A stretch of DNA of 64,000 bases from Bacteroidota bacterium (lineage in GTDB: Bacteria > Bacteroidota > Bacteroidia > Bacteroidales > UBA10428), in NCBI GenBank assembly GCA_023442525.1, contig JAEZZA010000031.1, forward strand, positions 496,001 through 560,000, written 5' to 3'. The notes beneath the pieces are model-generated. The model did not search any database. It had not been told where the DNA came from and saw nothing but the letters and a program-made list of their open reading frames with translations. This document shows, one piece after another, positions 1-15,428 of the stretch (position 1 is the first letter of the stretch; each line of letters starts with the position of its first letter). A program made the translations under genes and the position numbers.

Positions 1-1
1 C

Positions 2-211
2 CGGATGCTGTTTGAATATTCTTCGAGGGTTCAAATGACTCTCAAGTGGCACGATAAGCTCAAAATGATCGTATTTGACCACCTTGCCCCCGCTTCACCG
101 GTTTACATGGGTAATTACAGGTACTACGGTCCCGATTTTTCATACGACGGTCTTAAACTCGAAAAAGGTTTTTGGGAATATAAAGAAGACCCTGATGTAA
201 GGGATAGATAG
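2..211 (+). CDS. C-terminal end of an unrecognised protein (partial)
   Basis: The reading frame is open from the window edge to a TAG at 209-211, so this is the last ~69 codons of a gene that begins upstream. An ATG at 5 is in frame but is probably internal. The visible tail is rich in aromatic and charged residues, with repeated Tyr-Gly and Phe-Asp pairs, and shows no transmembrane segment. I do not recognise the family. It is followed within 4 bp by a 10-bp inverted repeat and then by htpG on the same strand. Confidence 0.6.
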   Translation, partial: RMLFEYSSRVQMTLKWHDKLKMIVFDHLAPASPVYMGNYRYYGPDFSYDGLKLEKGFWEYKEDPDVRDR

Positions 212-214
212 CTG

Positions 215-249
215 AACCTGACAGCCTGAGGAAAAATTACTGTCAGGTT
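215..249. repeat. 10-bp inverted repeat, possible terminator
   Basis: AACCTGACAG (215-224) and CTGTCAGGTT (240-249) are perfect reverse complements around a 15-nt loop. No T-run follows on the plus strand, so a classic intrinsic terminator is not clear. The core CCTGACAG/CTGTCAGG is also the core of the palindromic elements at 2400 and 52932, so this may be a diverged member of that family. Confidence 0.6.
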
Positions 250-274
250 GGCATGTATTCCTTACGGCACAGAC

Positions 275-308
275 TTTGAAGTCGGGCTTTTTATTAGGAT
301 AAAATTTG
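275..308 (+). promoter_or_regulatory. Candidate promoter of htpG
   Basis: TTTG at 275-278 is followed after 21 nt by TAAAATTTG at 300-308. This resembles the Bacteroidetes promoter (TTTG, about 20 nt, TAnnTTTG) with one extra base in the -7 box. Transcription would start around 315, just before the ATG at 330. That placement argues against the in-frame TTG at 306 as the start codon. Confidence 0.4.
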
Positions 309-329
309 TCGAACTTAAAATCTACAAAT

Positions 330-2381
330 ATGCAGACAGGTAAAATTGGCGTTACCACCGAGAACATCTTTCCCATCATTAAAAAATTCCTTTACTCCGA
401 TCATGAAATATTTCTCCGCGAATTGGTTTCCAACGCGGTCGATGCTACCCAAAAGCTTAAGACTTTGTCGAATATGGGTGAATTTAAAGGTGACCTGGGT
501 GATCTGACCATACGCGTTAAACTAGACAAGAAAGCCAAAACGCTTACTGTAAGCGATCAGGGAATTGGAATGACAGCTGAAGAAGTTGACAAGTATATCA
601 ATCAGATTGCGTTTTCGAGCGCCGAAGATTTTCTCGAAAAATATAAAAATCAGGCTGGTAGTATAATAGGCCACTTCGGCCTGGGCTTTTACTCGGCATT
701 TATGGTATCCGGACGCGTTGAAGTGATCACCAAGTCATACCGTGAAAGCTCCAAAGGAGTTAAATGGGTATGCGACGGGTCACCGGATTACAAAATGGAA
801 GAAACCGAAAAAGTACAGAGAGGAACCGATATCATCCTGCATATTGACAAAGAATCTGAGGAGTTCCTCGAAGATAACCGCATAGACGATATTCTTCGTA
901 AATACTGCAAATTCCTGCCTGTTCCCATTGGATTCGGTAAAAAAACCGAATGGAAAGACGGCAAGTCGGTGGAACTCGACGAAGATAAAATCATTAACAA
1001 CACATCTCCGCTGTGGACTAAAAAACCTGCTGAGGCTAAAGAGGAAGATTACAAAGCATTTTATAAGGAACTGTATCCAATCTCGGATGAACCCTTGTTC
1101 AATATTCATCTTAACGTGGACTATCCGTTCAACCTGACAGGTATCCTGTATTTCCCAAAAATCAAAAGCAATTTCGACATTCAGAAGAATAAGATACAGT
1201 TGTACAGCAACCAGGTATTCGTTACGGATTCGGTTGAAGGCATAGTTCCTGAATTCCTTACATTGTTGCATGGCGTGCTCGATTCGCCCGATATTCCCCT
1301 CAACGTTTCACGCAGCTACCTGCAAAGCGACTCGAATGTAAAGAAGATTTCAAGTCATATTACCAAAAAAGTCGCCGACCGTTTGCAGGAGATATTTAAA
1401 AACGACCGTGAACAATTTGAGAAGAAATGGGACGATCTGAAGCTTTTCATTGAGTATGGAATGATCTCTGATGAGAAATTCTATGATCAGGCTTCGAAAT
1501 TTGCTCTATTTAAAAACACCGAAAATAAATATTTCACCTTTGACGAGTACGAAAAACTGATCAAGGAAAACCAGAAGGATAAGAATAAAACGCTCGTTTA
1601 CCTGTATACCACCGACAGCGAAGCCCAGTTCAGCTATATTGAATCGGCAAAGAATAAAGGGTACGACGTACTCATGATGGATGGCCATCTGGATATGCAT
1701 TTCATCAATCAGCTCGAAATGAAGTTTAAAGAATCTCATTTTGTCCGTGTGGACAGCGACGTAATTGACAAGCTGATTCAGAAGGATGAAAAAAGAGATT
1801 CCAAATTGAGTACAGACCATCAGAACGAGCTAAAACCCGTATTCAGCAGTCAGTTCTCTGATCCCAAATCGAATTTTAACATCAGCTTCGAAAGTCTTGA
1901 TGAAAACGACTCGCCTGTGCTCATTACCCAAATGGAGTTTATGCGCAGGATGAAGGACATGTCGCAGATTGGCGGAGGACCAATGAGCTTTTACGGTGAA
2001 ATGCCCAACCAGTATAACGTGGTTGTCAATACCAATCACCCGCTGATTCTGCGTGTCAATGAAGATAAGGAAAAGAAATGCCGGAAAGAACTTGACAAAA
2101 TTGCAGAAAAGCTGAAGCCTCTGAACGAAACGAAAGAGGAACTGGATAAAGCAAATAAGGATAAGAAAGAAGAAGAGATTCAGCAGGCCGACAAGGACCG
2201 GCTGGCCGAACTTGAAAATAAAATAAAGGAATTCGAAACTAAACGGGAGGAATTACTCAACAAGTTCGGAAATGAAAACAAGATCGTCAGCCAGTTGGTA
2301 GATATTGCCCTTCTCTCCAACAACATGCTGAAAGGCGAAGATCTGAACAAGTTTGTGAAGAGGAGTATAGAGCTTCTCTAA
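330..2381 (+). CDS. htpG: Molecular chaperone HtpG (Hsp90 family)
   Basis: An ATP-driven cytosolic chaperone of 683 aa, the size usual for Bacteroidetes HtpG. The N-terminal GHKL ATPase domain starts with the typical IGVTTENIFP and FLRELVSNAVDA segments (the Asn is the Mg/ATP ligand). DQGIGM and GHFGLGFYSAF follow as the nucleotide-binding loops. The middle domain has the catalytic-loop region NVSRSYLQ, and the C-terminal dimerisation domain ends near LNKFVKRSIELL. A lysine/glutamate-rich helical insertion around residues 590-640 is a feature I associate with Bacteroidetes homologues. An in-frame TTG at 306 would add eight residues, but it lies inside the probable promoter and the family usually begins MQxGxIGV, so ATG 330 is chosen. 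Confidence 0.95.
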   Translation: MQTGKIGVTTENIFPIIKKFLYSDHEIFLRELVSNAVDATQKLKTLSNMGEFKGDLGDLTIRVKLDKKAKTLTVSDQGIGMTAEEVDKYINQIAFSSAEDFLEKYKNQAGSIIGHFGLGFYSAFMVSGRVEVITKSYRESSKGVKWVCDGSPDYKMEETEKVQRGTDIILHIDKESEEFLEDNRIDDILRKYCKFLPVPIGFGKKTEWKDGKSVELDEDKIINNTSPLWTKKPAEAKEEDYKAFYKELYPISDEPLFNIHLNVDYPFNLTGILYFPKIKSNFDIQKNKIQLYSNQVFVTDSVEGIVPEFLTLLHGVLDSPDIPLNVSRSYLQSDSNVKKISSHITKKVADRLQEIFKNDREQFEKKWDDLKLFIEYGMISDEKFYDQASKFALFKNTENKYFTFDEYEKLIKENQKDKNKTLVYLYTTDSEAQFSYIESAKNKGYDVLMMDGHLDMHFINQLEMKFKESHFVRVDSDVIDKLIQKDEKRDSKLSTDHQNELKPVFSSQFSDPKSNFNISFESLDENDSPVLITQMEFMRRMKDMSQIGGGPMSFYGEMPNQYNVVVNTNHPLILRVNEDKEKKCRKELDKIAEKLKPLNETKEELDKANKDKKEEEIQQADKDRLAELENKIKEFETKREELLNKFGNENKIVSQLVDIALLSNNMLKGEDLNKFVKRSIELL

Positions 2382-2399
2382 GTCGGGCAGTCTGGCATC

Positions 2400-2446
2400 C
2401 CCGATCTTCCTGACAGGTATTCCTCTCCTGTCAGGTTTGATCGGTA
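2400..2446. repeat. 47-bp palindromic intergenic element, copy 1
   Basis: Nested inverted repeat: outer arms CCGATC (2401-2406) and GATCGG (2439-2444), inner arms CCTGACAGG (2409-2417) and CCTGTCAGG (2427-2435), with a 9-nt loop. The same 47 bases occur at 52932-52978 with one difference (A at 2419, G in the other copy). It lies 19 bp after the htpG stop. It could act as a transcript-end hairpin, or be a REP-like mobile repeat. Confidence 0.85.
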
Positions 2447-2529
2447 CTAGTAGACAGTTGGATTAGCTCTGGTCATGCAAGGAGGCCTCCTACTCCCTGC
2501 TTCGTACTCCCTATCAAACGGCTTTCAGG

Positions 2530-4583
<2,054 letters not shown>

Positions 4584-4602
4584 CAGTCTAAACCCTTCAG
4601 CC

Positions 4603-6579
4603 ATGAGCCAGTTCACCAGGTACTATTGCCAGATAGGTTTATTGATGGCGGCTTTATTGCCACTGTCATTCGATTTGCCGGCACAACAAAAACAAGGAGC
4701 AATTGCCATTAATCCCGATCTCTTTGGATTGTTTTTTGAGGATATTAACTATGCCGCCGATGGCGGATTATATGCCGAACTCGTCCAGAACCGTTCGTTT
4801 GAGTACGATCCAACGGAACAACGGGGATGGAATCCGCTTTCGTTTTGGGAATATATCTCACCCGGTTTTTCGATAGGCAGAATCAGCGTGGAAACTACTC
4901 ACCCGCTTCATGAAAACAATCCTCATTATGTGGTATTGGATATAGAACACGTAGGCCACGAAGCCAACTATACGGGCGAAACCGGTGTTGGCATAACGAA
5001 CAGCGGATTCGACGGCATGGTGGTAAAAGCAGGTGATCGATACCTGTTATCGCTCTTTATTCGCCAGCTATCAGCTGATGCAGTTACCATAAAAGCAAGT
5101 CTTCAGGACCCGCGCGGAAAGCTTTTGGCAGAGACAACTTTCCCGACCGATTCAGCTGACTGGAAGAAGTACAGCGCAGTGTTGGTACCCTCAGAAAACA
5201 ACGACAGTGCCAAATTGACCATCCTGGCCATAACACCGGGAAGAATTGCTCTTGATGTTATTTCTCTTTTTCCGGAAAAGACTTTTAAAAACAGGCCCAA
5301 TGGTTTGCGTGCCGACCTTGCCCAAATACTGGCGGAAATGAAGCCAGCCTTTATCCGTTTTCCGGGAGGTTGCCTGGTTCATGGTGACGGACTGGGAAAT
5401 ATGTACCGCTGGAAAAACACTATTGGTCCTATTGAACAAAGAAAAGAGCAACGCAACATATGGGGATACCACCAGACAGCAGGGCTGGGGTATTTCGAGT
5501 ATTTCCAGTTTTGTGAAGACATTGGCGCCAAACCTCTACCGGTATTACCGGCGGCAGTGAGCTGTCAGAATTCCGGAGGCACATGGCGCATTGGAGGAAC
5601 AGGTCAGAAAGCCATTCCCATAGAAGAAATGGACGACTACATACAGGAGGTACTCGACCTTATCGAATGGGCTAACGGTCCTGTAACTTCTGAATGGGGA
5701 GCCAAACGGGCTGCTGGAGGGCATCCGGAGCCTTTTAATCTGCAGTACATTGGCATAGGCAATGAAGATAAAATCACACCGGCCTTTGAAAAACGTTTTA
5801 CAATGATTTACAAGGCCATACATGCAAAACATCTGGAAATTACCCTAATAGGAACTTCGGGGCCTTTTCATTCCGGAGAGGATTATGACAAAGGCTGGAA
5901 ATTTGCCAGAGACCTTAATGTGCCTGTGGTTGATGAGCACTATTACACCCAGCCCGAATGGATGCTTGCCAACCTCGACAGGTATGATAAATATGACCGC
6001 AAGGCAGGAAATGTATATCTGGGTGAATATGCAACATGGGGAAATAAATTATGGAATGCCATTGTGGAAGCAGCCTATATGATCAGCCTGGAACGTAACG
6101 GTGATGTAGTGAGCATGGCTTCCTACGCTCCTTTGCTGGCAAAAAAAGGATTCACCCAATGGAATACCGACATGATATTTTTTGATAATGTCACTATTTG
6201 CCCGACACCTAATTATTACGTGCAGAAACTTTTCTCCCTGAACCGGGGCGATCATTACTATGGTAATATTGTTTCGTGGGACAAACAGGATACGTTGCTG
6301 GCTGCATCATGCGTAACCGACAGCAAAACAGGCGATGTGATTCTGAAATTTGTCAATGCCGGAGATAAGGAAAAAACCATGTCTGTTGACCTTTCTCAAT
6401 TCGGACGATTGTCGGCAAGTGCAGAAAAAACATTGCTGTCCGGTGCCCGCGAAGATGAAAACACCTTTGAAAACACTCAGAAAATAGTACCTGTAGTTTC
6501 CGTAATCACTACAAAGCGGAATTTCAGTTATACACTGCCTGCCATGTCATTAACGGTTATCAGGATTAAAAAGAAATAA
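4603..6579 (+). CDS. Alpha-L-arabinofuranosidase, GH51
   Basis: A secreted retaining arabinofuranosidase (658 aa) that removes arabinofuranose from arabinoxylan or arabinan. The signal peptide ends near residue 28. The family opening LFGLFFEDINYAADGG is followed by a CBM4/9-like beta domain (about 75-215) and the (beta/alpha)8 barrel starting near FIRFPGG. The acid/base is Glu388 in GIGNED and the nucleophile Glu475 in YLGEYA. A C-terminal beta-sandwich ends the protein. The ATG at 4603 is chosen because the longer in-frame option at 4561 overlaps the end of the preceding esterase and would hide the signal peptide. It is 19 bp downstream of that esterase and probably co-transcribed. Confidence 0.92.
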   Translation: MSQFTRYYCQIGLLMAALLPLSFDLPAQQKQGAIAINPDLFGLFFEDINYAADGGLYAELVQNRSFEYDPTEQRGWNPLSFWEYISPGFSIGRISVETTHPLHENNPHYVVLDIEHVGHEANYTGETGVGITNSGFDGMVVKAGDRYLLSLFIRQLSADAVTIKASLQDPRGKLLAETTFPTDSADWKKYSAVLVPSENNDSAKLTILAITPGRIALDVISLFPEKTFKNRPNGLRADLAQILAEMKPAFIRFPGGCLVHGDGLGNMYRWKNTIGPIEQRKEQRNIWGYHQTAGLGYFEYFQFCEDIGAKPLPVLPAAVSCQNSGGTWRIGGTGQKAIPIEEMDDYIQEVLDLIEWANGPVTSEWGAKRAAGGHPEPFNLQYIGIGNEDKITPAFEKRFTMIYKAIHAKHLEITLIGTSGPFHSGEDYDKGWKFARDLNVPVVDEHYYTQPEWMLANLDRYDKYDRKAGNVYLGEYATWGNKLWNAIVEAAYMISLERNGDVVSMASYAPLLAKKGFTQWNTDMIFFDNVTICPTPNYYVQKLFSLNRGDHYYGNIVSWDKQDTLLAASCVTDSKTGDVILKFVNAGDKEKTMSVDLSQFGRLSASAEKTLLSGAREDENTFENTQKIVPVVSVITTKRNFSYTLPAMSLTVIRIKKK

Positions 6580-6629
6580 CATGGACCCTTTGAAAAGAAA
6601 ATTAATCACGACATAAAGTAAAAACAAGG

Positions 6630-8009
6630 ATGGAAACCAAAAAGAGAACAGGTACATGGCATGTAATCATTGCCGCTTTATTTATTGCAGTATCATATAA
6701 TGCTGCCGGCCAGAATCCGATTATCAGGGATCAGTTTACGGCCGATCCTTCGGCCCGTGTATTCAACGGAAAAGTGTACGTATATCCTTCTCATGACCTT
6801 AAGGCTAAAGAAGGAATGGGCCGGCCCGGCTGGTTTTGTATGGCCGATTACCATGTATTTTCATCGGAAAACCTTGTCGATTGGACTGATCATGGTGTAA
6901 TTGTAAGTCAGAATAAAGTGCCCTGGGTCGATTCAACATCATACAGCATGTGGGCACCGGATTGCATCGAAAGAAACGGCAAATATTATTTCTATTTTCC
7001 GGCTAACGGCACGAAGGAATTTAACGGCAGAAAAATGTTCGGTATTGGGGTAGCCATTGCCGACAGGCCTGAAGGACCTTATGTACCGCAACCCGAGCCG
7101 ATAAAAGATTACTCCGGTACCAGGGATTTACCGGGTATTGATCCGAATGTGTTTATTGACAGAGATGGCCAGGCATACCTGTATTGGTCGCTCGGCAACC
7201 TGTATGTTGCAAAGCTTAAGGATAACATGCTCGAGCTTGATTCGGAAAACGTGATAATAAAAGATATGCCCGAAAAGGGGCTCAAGGAAGGACCCTATAT
7301 GTTTGAACGGAATGGTATTTACTACATGACATACCCTCATGTTGAGAATCAGATCGAGCGTCTTGAATATGCCATTGGTGATAATCCGATGGGGCCGTTT
7401 AAGTTTGCCGGTGTTATCATGGATGAATCGCCCATGAACTGCTGGACAAATCACCACTCTATTATTGAGTACAACGGACAGTGGTACCTGTTTTACCACC
7501 AGAACGCCTATTCACCCAATTTCGACAAGAACCGCTCCATCTGTATTGACAGCCTGTTTTTCAATTCCGACGGCACGATACAAAAAGTTATTCCTACACA
7601 CAGGGGTGTAGGAATCAGCCAGGCTACAAAGAAAATTGAAATCAACCGGTATAGCGCCATAAGTGATGCCGGCGTTATGGTCGAATTTATTGATACCAAT
7701 TACCGTTTCAACGGATGGAAGACCATTTTCTCAGAAAAGGGCTCATGGCTTAAATACAATGCCGTGGATTTCGGAACTAAGAAACTCAAATCTGTTCAGT
7801 TGAATGCCTGTGCCAAAAACGGAGGAATTCTGCAGATCCGGCTCAACAATCCGGGCGGACCCTTGATTGCTGAAATTACTGTTCCAAAAGGCACTGCTCC
7901 TGGTGTGGTAAAAGCCAAATTAAAGACATTCATACCAGGGGTTAATAACCTGGTGGTAGTTTCCCAAAGCGATCAACCTGTAGAGGTCGACTGGCTCTTC
8001 TTTGAATGA
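6630..8009 (+). CDS. GH43 glycosidase with C-terminal CBM6
   Basis: A secreted five-bladed-propeller glycosidase (459 aa), probably an arabinoxylan arabinofuranohydrolase or beta-xylosidase. The signal peptide is about residues 1-28. The GH43 inverting triad is visible: base Asp39 (FTADPSARV), pKa modulator Asp171 (GIDPNVF) and acid Glu220 (KEGPYMF). WTNHHSI lines the active site further on. Residues from about 355 to the end form a CBM6-like sandwich (FGTKKLKSVQLN and VEVDWLFF edges). The arrangement fits XynD-like arabinoxylan debranching enzymes. It sits 50 bp after the GH51 gene and 59 bp before GH3, in line with joint action on arabinoxylan. Confidence 0.88.
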   Translation: METKKRTGTWHVIIAALFIAVSYNAAGQNPIIRDQFTADPSARVFNGKVYVYPSHDLKAKEGMGRPGWFCMADYHVFSSENLVDWTDHGVIVSQNKVPWVDSTSYSMWAPDCIERNGKYYFYFPANGTKEFNGRKMFGIGVAIADRPEGPYVPQPEPIKDYSGTRDLPGIDPNVFIDRDGQAYLYWSLGNLYVAKLKDNMLELDSENVIIKDMPEKGLKEGPYMFERNGIYYMTYPHVENQIERLEYAIGDNPMGPFKFAGVIMDESPMNCWTNHHSIIEYNGQWYLFYHQNAYSPNFDKNRSICIDSLFFNSDGTIQKVIPTHRGVGISQATKKIEINRYSAISDAGVMVEFIDTNYRFNGWKTIFSEKGSWLKYNAVDFGTKKLKSVQLNACAKNGGILQIRLNNPGGPLIAEITVPKGTAPGVVKAKLKTFIPGVNNLVVVSQSDQPVEVDWLFFE

Positions 8010-8068
8010 GTTGCTATTAAAAACCTGGACAATACTCAATGAACCACAAATCAGATAACCATTTCATC

Positions 8069-11000
8069 ATGCGGAAGACATTTATCGGATTCGTAATTGC
8101 AGCTTTTTTGCCCTTAATGGTAAGGGCACAATTGCCTATTTACCTCAACACATCCTATTCATTTAAAGAACGGGCAGCCGACCTGGTTTCGCGCATGACG
8201 CTCGAAGAAAAGCAAAGTCAGCTTGGCAATACCATGCCTCCGATTCCCCGACTGGGCGTTAAAAAATACGACGTTTGGGGTGAGGCTCTGCATGGTGTTA
8301 TGGGCAGAAACGACAACAGCGGCATGACCGCCACTTCGTTTCCCAATAGTGTTGCCGTGGGCTGTACCTGGGACCCTGCGCTAATCAAACGCGAAGCAAG
8401 TGTAATTGCCGATGAAGCCCGGGGATTTAATCATAATTATATCTTCACTCTGACCTACTGGTCGCCCGTTATTGAACCGGCAAGAGATCCCAGGTGGGGT
8501 CGCACAGCCGAAACATTTGGTGAAGATCCGTATCATGTATCACAGATTGCAAGTGGCTTTATCAGGGGCTTAATGGGCGATGATCCTGATTACCTGAAGG
8601 CAGTGCCATGCGGTAAGCATTACTTTGCCAACAATACCGAGTTCAATCGCCATAACGGCAGTTCTGATATGGACGACCGTGATATACGCGAATTCTACAT
8701 CTTTCCCTATAAAGAATTGATTCAAAAAGACAAACTGCCATCGATAATGACGGCATATAATGCCGTGAATTCCATACCCATGTCGGCAAGTATTTTTTAT
8801 GTTGATTCCGTAATTCGAAAAACTTATGGCATGGATGGTTATGTAACCGGCGACTGCGGAGCCATATCGGATATGTTTACAGGTCACCGTTTTGCAAAAG
8901 ATGCAGATGAAGCCACATCTATGGGATTGAAATCAGGTGTCGACTGTGATTGCGGAAACGTATATCAGGCCAGTGCTATATCATCACTGCAGAAAGGCTT
9001 AATTTCCGAGGCTGATATCAACAGGGCTCTGGTAAATATGTTTACCATACGCATGCGACTTGGAGAATTCGACCCACCTGCCAAAGTCCCCTATGCAGGA
9101 ATTAAGCCCGGCATAATCAATGATCCTTCGCACAACGACCTTGCCCTTGAAGTAGCCACCAAAACACCGGTACTCCTGAAAAACGACGTGCTGAAAAAAT
9201 CGGGGGTAAAAGCACTACCGCTTAGACCGAAAAACATCAGAAAAATTGCAATTCTTGGCCCACAGGCCGATAAGGTGGAACTGGGCGATTATTCGGGCGA
9301 AGTTGAGGCAGTTTATAGAAGTTCTCCCATTAAGGGAATTCAGGACTACATAAAACAGAAAAACCTGAATATTGAAGTGGTATCCAAAGCAGGCGGGAAT
9401 ACGGCCCGGCGTTCCGACTTCTTCAATATTGCCAGATTCTCAACGGTTACCAAAACCGGAACGGTTAAGGATTATGATGCCACAAAATTTGATGCCTCAG
9501 CCAATGGCATAATTGCAACGGCAAGATTTGGAATGAACCTGGTTCGTGGAATTAAAGATGGCGACTGGACCCTGTACCATAATGTGGATATAACCGACGT
9601 GGATTCTATCCGTTTTAATGTGGCTGTATCGGGTAATGGAGGCAGTATTGAAGTACGGGTAGGTTCGGCTGCCGGAAATATACTGGCCTCAAAATCCATT
9701 GGTGCACCGCAGCAGGGAGGTTTCTTTGCACGGCCACAGACCATTTCGGCCAAACTGAACACGCTGGGAATAACAGGGCTTCAGACCCTTGTACTCGTTT
9801 ATCATGAAGCTGAATTGCCGGCTACCGACCAGGAAACTCTTGACATGGCTGCTGCTGCCGATGTTGTGATTATTTTTACCGGAACCGACCAGTTAACAGG
9901 CCGTGAAGAATCCGACCGGTTTTCCATCAGCCTGCCCGGCAACCAGGCTGAGCTTATTAAGGCTGTCGCAGAGGTCAACCCTAACACCATTGTGGTGATT
10001 CAGGGAATGGGGATGGTTGAGATTGAGTCGTTTAAAAACAATCCCGGCATACCCGGAATTATTTTCACCGGATATAACGGACAGGCCCAGGGCGCTGCCA
10101 TGGCCAAAATACTGTTTGGCGAGGTCAACCCCGGAGGAAAAACCAGCATTACCTGGTATAAATCATTACAGGACTTACCCGATTTTAACGATTATAATCT
10201 GCGGGGAAGTGAAGGGAAAAATGGCCGAACCTATATGCACTTTAACAAGGATGTTTCGTACGAATTCGGATATGGCCTGTCATATACCACCTTTGAATAT
10301 AGCAATTTCAGAATCAGCAAAACCAATATAACACCGAACGACATGATTACAGTTTCGGTGGATGTAAAGAATACCGGAGAATTCGATGGTGACGAGGTTG
10401 TGCAAGTATATGTAAGAACTCCAGACAGCCCGGCATCGCTTGAAAGACCGATTAAGCGACTGAAGGGCTTTAAACGGGTTACCATAGCCCGTGGACAAAC
10501 CAAAACAGTTCAAATTGACATTGACTGTGCCGGTCTGTGGTTCTGGGATGCTGAAAACCAGAGGATCACCTTCGACCAGGGTAAATATGTCTTCGAAATT
10601 GGAGCTTCATCAAAGGATATCAGGGGCAGTGTTGAAGCCAATATGAGTGGCAAATATAACGCGGTATTATCTACTGTTGTTGCCAACTGCGACAAAGTGG
10701 TACTGAATCCCGGAAACACAGCGCAAATGAGCGTGTCAGCAACACTGTCAGACGACAGCTTTTATGATATCAAAAAAGCCAAAGTAGTATATAAAAGTAA
10801 CAACCCGGCTGTAGCCACTGTTGATAACAATGGTAAGGTTACCGCTATTGGCCCGGGAACCGCATTGCTGTTTGCAGAAGTAACCATCGATGGCAAAACA
10901 TTATCCAACAGCGTTCCATTGAAGGTAATGCCCGATCTTACACCCGGATCAATAAAGGTAAACGGAAAGGATATCGCGGGATTTAGCAGGGGCATCAAAG

Positions 11001-11857
11001 CATATAGCTTCCTGCAGAAGAAAACCGGAAAAATTCCGGTTATTACAGCTGTTGCAAAGAACAACAAGATTGCCGTAGAATTAGAACAGGCAAAAGTTGT
11101 ACCCGGAACTGCTGTAGTGAGTTTTGTTGACAACATAACCTTTGAAAAGAACACATATTACTTCAATTTTGATGTTCCGTCGGTAAGTGATGAATTTGAC
11201 GGCACTGTCGTAAAACAATGGGAATGGATCAATGAAAACAAGGCTAATTACAGTCTGACAACAAAGCCCGGATCACTTACCATTACCACCGAAACAGGCG
11301 ATATTTCAGAAAACAGTAACAATGCCAGGAATGTATTGTTCCAAAGCGCAAACAGCGATTGGGTGGCAGAAACAAAGCTGGTATGTTCACGCATTCCTTC
11401 ACAACCCGAAAATGCAGGAATTGTAGCTTATCAGGACGAGCACAATTTTGTAAAACTGATGCTCAGGGCAGCCACAAAAACAACGCGTTCGGGCTGGAAC
11501 ACTTCAGGGGGACAGGTGAAACCCGGAACTATTGATCTGGTAGTGGAAGAAAACGGCATAGCCAAATCAGTTGCATCATTCAGCCTGGAGACGGAAATTA
11601 CAGGCAGGAATGTACTTGTACTTAAACTGGAGAAAAAAGGAGATTCCTATACCGGCTACTACTCCATTAACGGTGGAGATTTTGTAAAACATGGTGTTGC
11701 CACCTGCATGCTTAAAGATATCAAGGCCGGTTTAATTGCCTGTGACGGCGTAATTATTCAAAGCATGAAAAACACATACTGGTTCGACCCGGACACTACC
11801 AAACCTGATGCATCTTTTGACGTGTCGTTTGATTATTTCAGGATTACCAACAAATAA
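8069..11857 (+). CDS. Large multidomain GH3 beta-xylosidase-type enzyme
   Basis: A secreted GH3 enzyme of 1262 aa, far longer than the usual 750-900. ATG 8069 is chosen over the in-frame ATG at 8039 because it places the signal peptide (MRKTFIGF...VRAQ) at the N-terminus. The GH3 barrel (about 30-330) has nucleophile Asp262 in VTGDCGA and the xylosidase-clade segments VWGEALHG and EPARDPRWGR. The second GH3 domain is interrupted by a CBM6-like insertion (about 455-585). A fibronectin-III-like domain (about 755-850) closes the catalytic part. Then come a BIG2 domain (about 865-955), another small beta domain (about 957-1035) and a concanavalin-A-like beta-sandwich (about 1037-1262) like those at the end of GH43 xylosidases. 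Substrate is probably xylo- or arabino-oligosaccharides. Confidence 0.88.
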   Translation: MRKTFIGFVIAAFLPLMVRAQLPIYLNTSYSFKERAADLVSRMTLEEKQSQLGNTMPPIPRLGVKKYDVWGEALHGVMGRNDNSGMTATSFPNSVAVGCTWDPALIKREASVIADEARGFNHNYIFTLTYWSPVIEPARDPRWGRTAETFGEDPYHVSQIASGFIRGLMGDDPDYLKAVPCGKHYFANNTEFNRHNGSSDMDDRDIREFYIFPYKELIQKDKLPSIMTAYNAVNSIPMSASIFYVDSVIRKTYGMDGYVTGDCGAISDMFTGHRFAKDADEATSMGLKSGVDCDCGNVYQASAISSLQKGLISEADINRALVNMFTIRMRLGEFDPPAKVPYAGIKPGIINDPSHNDLALEVATKTPVLLKNDVLKKSGVKALPLRPKNIRKIAILGPQADKVELGDYSGEVEAVYRSSPIKGIQDYIKQKNLNIEVVSKAGGNTARRSDFFNIARFSTVTKTGTVKDYDATKFDASANGIIATARFGMNLVRGIKDGDWTLYHNVDITDVDSIRFNVAVSGNGGSIEVRVGSAAGNILASKSIGAPQQGGFFARPQTISAKLNTLGITGLQTLVLVYHEAELPATDQETLDMAAAADVVIIFTGTDQLTGREESDRFSISLPGNQAELIKAVAEVNPNTIVVIQGMGMVEIESFKNNPGIPGIIFTGYNGQAQGAAMAKILFGEVNPGGKTSITWYKSLQDLPDFNDYNLRGSEGKNGRTYMHFNKDVSYEFGYGLSYTTFEYSNFRISKTNITPNDMITVSVDVKNTGEFDGDEVVQVYVRTPDSPASLERPIKRLKGFKRVTIARGQTKTVQIDIDCAGLWFWDAENQRITFDQGKYVFEIGASSKDIRGSVEANMSGKYNAVLSTVVANCDKVVLNPGNTAQMSVSATLSDDSFYDIKKAKVVYKSNNPAVATVDNNGKVTAIGPGTALLFAEVTIDGKTLSNSVPLKVMPDLTPGSIKVNGKDIAGFSRGIKAYSFLQKKTGKIPVITAVAKNNKIAVELEQAKVVPGTAVVSFVDNITFEKNTYYFNFDVPSVSDEFDGTVVKQWEWINENKANYSLTTKPGSLTITTETGDISENSNNARNVLFQSANSDWVAETKLVCSRIPSQPENAGIVAYQDEHNFVKLMLRAATKTTRSGWNTSGGQVKPGTIDLVVEENGIAKSVASFSLETEITGRNVLVLKLEKKGDSYTGYYSINGGDFVKHGVATCMLKDIKAGLIACDGVIIQSMKNTYWFDPDTTKPDASFDVSFDYFRITNK

Positions 11858-11909
11858 CCGTGTTGTGCCATCAGTTATGCTTTATATTTTAAAATGAAAA
11901 CCCAGATAG

Positions 11910-15390
<3,481 letters not shown>

Positions 15391-15428
15391 AATTTTTCGA
15401 TTATTATCCATAACCAGATAACTTATAT

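Noticed and set aside
306..329. TTG start for HtpG adding eight residues
   Set aside because: It lies within the likely promoter -7 box and the family begins at the ATG at 330.
780..1271. 163-codon open frame antisense to htpG
   Set aside because: Fully covered by htpG; a by-product of codon bias.
2480..2491. Perfect palindrome AGGAGGCCTCCT as an operator
   Set aside because: A single 12-bp GC-rich palindrome far from any start codon and without a second copy; too little to call.
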